A DNA stretch of 64,000 nucleotides from Tachypleus tridentatus. Its lineage: Eukaryota; Arthropoda; Merostomata; Xiphosura; Limulidae. Below, one piece after another: positions 60,632 to 64,000 of this stretch. How positions within the stretch are numbered: position 1 is the stretch's first letter; each line of letters begins with the position of its first letter. The notes under the pieces are model-generated. The model worked only from the letters and a program-made list of their open reading frames with translations. It had not been told where the DNA came from and made no database searches. The stretch lies in the NCBI RefSeq assembly GCF_004210375.1, contig NC_134834.1:92570170-92634169 (forward strand). Reading direction: 5' to 3'. The position numbers were made by a program, and so were the translations under genes.

Positions 60632-62290
60632 TCAATGTGACTTTTGCTGTTGCCTTTCAGAGACAAGTTCAGAAATGCGCGGCTTCACCTTGGCAAGCGC
60701 CACTCTCATATCATTTTCGCAACAAAGTTTGTTCCTTTTCTTCGTTTTTATGTCTACCATCCTCGAAAAGGATTGCTCGTAAAGATACGTTGTAACAAAC
60801 GGAATGAGTATCTCAAGGGCTTTCTTAGCAACAAGAGGGTACGCTACGATTTGGTGACACCATAACGTTGAGAGCGTTGTTGTTCTGAAAAGTTGCTGTT
60901 GAACCTGGCTCTGCTGAAGTTCAATGATTTCGTCGAGGTATTCATCATTGACATCTGCTGCAGAAACACTAAAAGTGAACGGCTGTCTCACCCATGCTGG
61001 ATATGACTCTCTGGTGGGGAAGTATCCGTCGAGAGACTTTGCGAGCTCATCTAAGTTTCAGTTCCCCGTGTACAGAAGTGTCTCCGATTTCAGACACATC
61101 TTCGATCTTACTTACACAGTCGCCCAGCAGAAGAAAGTTTGCGAAGTGATCATTCTCTGTTCGTCGTTTCCATAACGGTAGCTTTTTTTTTTTGAAAAGC
61201 CTTCAGATTTTCTTCCGCTTCGGGACCCAGCATGGCCAAGCGTGTTAAGGCGTTTGACTCGTAATCCGAAGGTCGCGGGTTCGAATCCCGGTCGCACAAA
61301 ACATGCTCGCCCTCCCAGCCGTGAGGGCGTTATAATGTGACGGTCAATCCCACTATTCGTTGGTAAAAAGAGTAGCCCAAGAGTTTGGCAGTGGGTGGTG
61401 ATAGGCATGACTAGTTGAATATCCCTCTAGTCTTATACTGCTAAATTAGGAACGGCTGGCGCAGATAGCTCTCGAGCAGCTTTTGCCCGAAATTCAAAAT
61501 AAACAAACAATTCTTCCGCTTCGATTATGTTGACTCCACTGCCCTGCATCTGTTGATTGAGAGCATTGAAGATACGGCCATGTACGCCAAAATGAGAATG
61601 AACTCTGATTTTTCGAAACAATCTGCATGACAACGTTGGTGCTCTCGCAAAAACAGGGCTAATTCCACACGCATGGCAAAAACACGATTCAGCACCTTTC
61701 CCCAGGATAACCACCGAACGTTAGAATGGTAAAGTACCTCGAATTCAGAGACCATTTCATTACACAGCTCTTTGGAGATGCGGTGCTTTAGGGCACTATT
61801 TCGCACAAAGTTCACACATTCCGCTACAAATTTTAATATTTCTGCCAGTTTTGAAGGCAAATATTTTGTTGCCAACGCATGCCAGTGCAGAACACAATGC
61901 ATTACAATGATGTGTGGTGCAACGGCTTTCACCAGCGCACCAAAACTAGAGCTTCGTCCCAGCATGACTAGTGCTCCATCCGATCAAACTGCAGAAACCA
62001 TATCCCATGAAAGATCGTTGTCTCTGAAGAAGTCATCCACAGTTTCTTCACGTTGGCTGCCTTAGTTGTTGTTGTTGTAAAAGGCTTACAAAAAAAACAA
62101 CTTATCTCGTCGTTCTTCACATAGCGCACGAATACAATAAGCTGACTTAGATTGGAAACGTCGGTGGTCTCGTCATCCAGACGTATACAACGTCAGATTT
62201 TTGCAAGCATGAACGAAAGACTGAGGTACCATAAAACCTTTTGCATAAGTGTTGCAGGTTTCGGAAAATATCTTTACTCAAAATTTTGAG
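60632..62290 (-). pseudogene. hAT (ZBED5/SCAND3-like) transposase, broken by SINE and frameshifts
   Basis: The minus strand reads, from 62,290 downward, LDDETTDVSNLSQLIVFVRY (RNase H-like fold start), then MLGRSSSFGALVKAV and HCVLHWHALATKYLP (61525-61965), FEVLYHSNVRWLSWGKVLNRV and FLREHQ. Beyond the SINE it reads YPAWVRQPFTFSVSA, LDEIIELQQSQ and the C-terminal dimerisation block YEQSFSRMVDIKTKKRN (60632-60991). This order is that of ZBED5/SCAND3-type hAT proteins. Frameshifts occur around 61,966 and 61,000-61,130. No BED finger was found. Confidence 0.75.
61223..61510 (+). repeat. SINE family 1 inserted in the hAT transposase
   Basis: Complete sense copy with perfect 13-bp duplications ttcttccgcttcg (61210-61222 and 61511-61523), which are hAT coding sequence. 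It dates the SINE as younger than the hAT. Confidence 0.95.
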
Positions 62291-62772
62291 GACACTAAAG
62301 ATGATTACATTTCAACTCCTCAAGCAAATAATTTAGGGAAAGTGTCGTAAATAGTAAGAACACCCACGAACTTGTTATAGTCGAAAGTTCTTTAAAAGAA
62401 CTAGATCTACACAAAGTCGAAGATAAAAGGGAATATAGTATTAGTTAAATCCAAGGAAATTATGTACTAAAGGAAAGTTGATAATGGAAAGTTCGACAAT
62501 ACCAGTTAAAATTTAGAAACTGATAACCAAATCTGTCTCGAGTATCTAGTAAAATAATGGCTATAGTCTTCTCGAAACTTTCATTCTGAATAAACTAAAC
62601 AGTAGGAAAATAATTCTTTCAATGGTACCATAGACAGTGACTAATAATAATCTGAAAATATCAGTCAAAGTGAAATGGGCAACGGTAAAGTGTTTATTCC
62701 AGTAACTCGAGAATAATCGGTCTGCAACAGAAGAACATTTTTCTGTACACATGGACAAAGCTTAGAGGATTA

Positions 62773-62995
62773 TGGCCTGGCATGGCCAGGTGGTTGACCC
62801 GTAATCCGAGAATCGCAGGTTTGATTCCTCGTCACACCAAATATACTCGGCCTTTCAACCGTGGGGGTGTTATAATGTTAGTCAGTCTCACTATTCGTTG
62901 GGGAAAAGAGTAGCCCAAGAGTTGACGGTGAATGGTGGATGACTAGCTGTCTTCCATCTAGTCTTGTACTGCTAAATTAGTGATGGCTAGTGCCT
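62773..62995 (+). repeat. SINE family 1, tail missing, abutting the mariner relic
   Basis: The head (ggcctggcatggccaggtgg) lacks a few anticodon-arm bases; the body ends at gtgatggctagtgcc, where mariner sequence begins. Confidence 0.85.
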
Positions 62996-63508
62996 GGTTT
63001 TCAAAGCGTTTATTGTTCATAAAGTGGTCAATGTGTTTTAAAAAATGGAAATCTCTAAGGGAAAGATCTGGGGAATAAAGTGGACGTGGCAGAACCTCGA
63101 TTCCCAATTCGTTCAATTTTTGAAGTGTCATCCATGACAGGTCTCATAACGCCGATTTTGTTGATCTATAGTCAGCTGATGCAGAACCCACTTATCTAAC
63201 TTTTTTGTCTTTCCAATCGCACTCGGGTGGTTGGCAATACTTGATTTGCTTGTGCCTAGCTTCTCTGCAAGCTCGCGTAATGTGCGAAGGTCTGTCTCAG
63301 CTGGTTCCCTTATTGTGTTTTCATCTAACAATGGCTTACTCCCACGACTTTCATCAACATGTTAAGACCTTTGGAGCCAATGGTGATGTGTACGTTCAGT
63401 GACTGATCCATGGTCGATTGCGTGGTTGATGTTCCGTGTAGTTTTGGTAGCTTTTCTTTTAAGTGTGAAGTCGTAGAGGAAAATCACACGAAAGTCGTTC
63501 TTGTCCAT
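62996..63508 (-). pseudogene. mariner transposase with large internal deletion
   Basis: The minus strand starts at MDKNDFRVIFLYDF (Met at about 63,508) and continues through the helix-turn-helix: RELAEKLGTSKSSIANH, then GKTKKLDKWVLHQLT, ending RRYETCHG near 63,128. Immediately after this, another frame reads TLQKLNELGIEVLP and YSPDLSLRDFHFLKH (about 63,010-63,125), which is the C-terminal third of a mariner transposase. The whole middle, with two catalytic Asp residues, is missing. A SINE abuts the 3' side. The subfamily differs from the mariner at 28.4 kb. Confidence 0.75.
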
Positions 63509-64000
63509 GGTGCCTTTGTGGTTGCGAAACCTACTCTGAGTAGAATTGAAACAGTAGACAGTTAAGACACCTTGCAAGCGACAAACGTTGGATTAAACCA
63601 ACCAACCAACGATAAAGATACTCAATATTTAGCTTCTAAATGTCATTGTGAGATTTCTGACATTTTATTTCTGAATAACTTAATAGAATTTGTTTTAAAT
63701 AAATGGCTACAGGACATGCTCAGAATATGTATTATGTATGTATGTATTAATATGTATTATTCAGGCAAGTTTTCTTGCTATTTTACTGGCGACAACAGTT
63801 ACAAAACTTACCTCTGTATCCTCCATATACATTTATATGGAATATATATATATATATATATTCCACTTTTCTACTATTTAGGAAACGAAGATATTCAATT
63901 ATATAAACCATGACCAATATAAATATTGGTCACTACTTGCATAAGGTAGTGGTTCTCCTTCTTGTATGTTATTTGAACTAGACATTAATGTATATAGGTA
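63509..64000. other. AT-rich DNA at window end, no gene seen
   Basis: It contains tatg and at microsatellites and no recognised gene. The 5' end of the deleted mariner may be near 63,580. Confidence 0.5.
63842..63861. repeat. AT microsatellite
   Basis: Run of about ten AT dinucleotides in non-coding DNA near the window end. Confidence 0.8.

Larger units (their letters stand above)
60394..62300 (-). mobile_element. hAT transposon (ZBED5-like) interrupted by a SINE
   Basis: Its terminal end at 60,394 reads cactggttcttaacc, the classic hAT terminal inverted repeat. The minus-strand coding relic lies behind it. The matching opposite end was not found near 62,300 and may be lost. The element contains a SINE at 61223-61510 with perfect 13-bp duplications. 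A CR1-like LINE relic abuts the terminal repeat. Confidence 0.7.

Noticed and set aside
60644..61175. Plus-strand frames of 73 and 83 codons
   Set aside because: Antisense shadows of the hAT transposase.

Overview
This window is AT-rich, intron-like eukaryotic DNA from an invertebrate. More than twenty copies of one tRNA-derived SINE family (Thr-like CGT anticodon loop, CAAA-type tail) dominate it. From memory, this repeat is typical of chelicerates, most likely a horseshoe crab (Limulus/Tachypleus type); I could not check this against a database. There are no operons, ribosome binding sites or CRISPR arrays, and nearly all long reading frames come from mobile elements.

Host genes: the best-supported gene is on the minus strand at 27.5-21.0 kb. 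Its start exon encodes an SH3 domain. Two short downstream exons (81 and 48 bp), both in phase 1 with canonical splice sites, encode the first half of a C1 zinc finger. The SH3 resembles that of PI3-kinase p85-type regulatory subunits. The remaining exons were not found and may lie in 1-21 kb or outside the window. A second candidate start exon (+) lies at 59,228-59,269. Two GC-richer islands at 11.9-12.9 kb and a short frame at 15.0-15.2 kb might be exons but are not identified.

Layout. 1-20 kb: SINEs, a diverged ~98-bp tandem repeat, a decayed Tc1-like element (9.0-9.9 kb) and a small TIR element (15.35 kb). 21-28 kb: the SH3-C1 gene, whose first intron holds an internally deleted DIRS-like tyrosine-recombinase retroelement (24.7-26.0 kb). 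28.4-29.6 kb: a mariner with both terminal inverted repeats and its TA duplication. 32.0-33.5 kb: a decayed Jockey-like LINE (+). 38.6-41.5 kb: very AT-rich DNA with Lys/Asn-rich relic frames. 41.9-48.4 kb: a minus-strand LINE with RT and RNase H, split by a ~4-kb array of about 63 copies of a 63-bp unit. 49.5-50.7 kb: a 52-bp x6 array and a 144-bp duplication. 51.5-54 kb: a Tc1 relic and a SINE nested in another SINE. 54.9 kb: an 82-bp TIR hairpin. 59.6-63.5 kb: a CR1/L2-like LINE relic, a hAT (ZBED5-like) transposon and an internally deleted mariner, the last two each accompanied by a SINE.

The most unusual feature is the 63-bp array. Its unit is a 21-codon stretch of the LINE's own coding sequence, between RT and RNase H, so a satellite appears to have grown from inside a retrotransposon gene. 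Internal blocks of 7, 8 and 10 units have been copied again.
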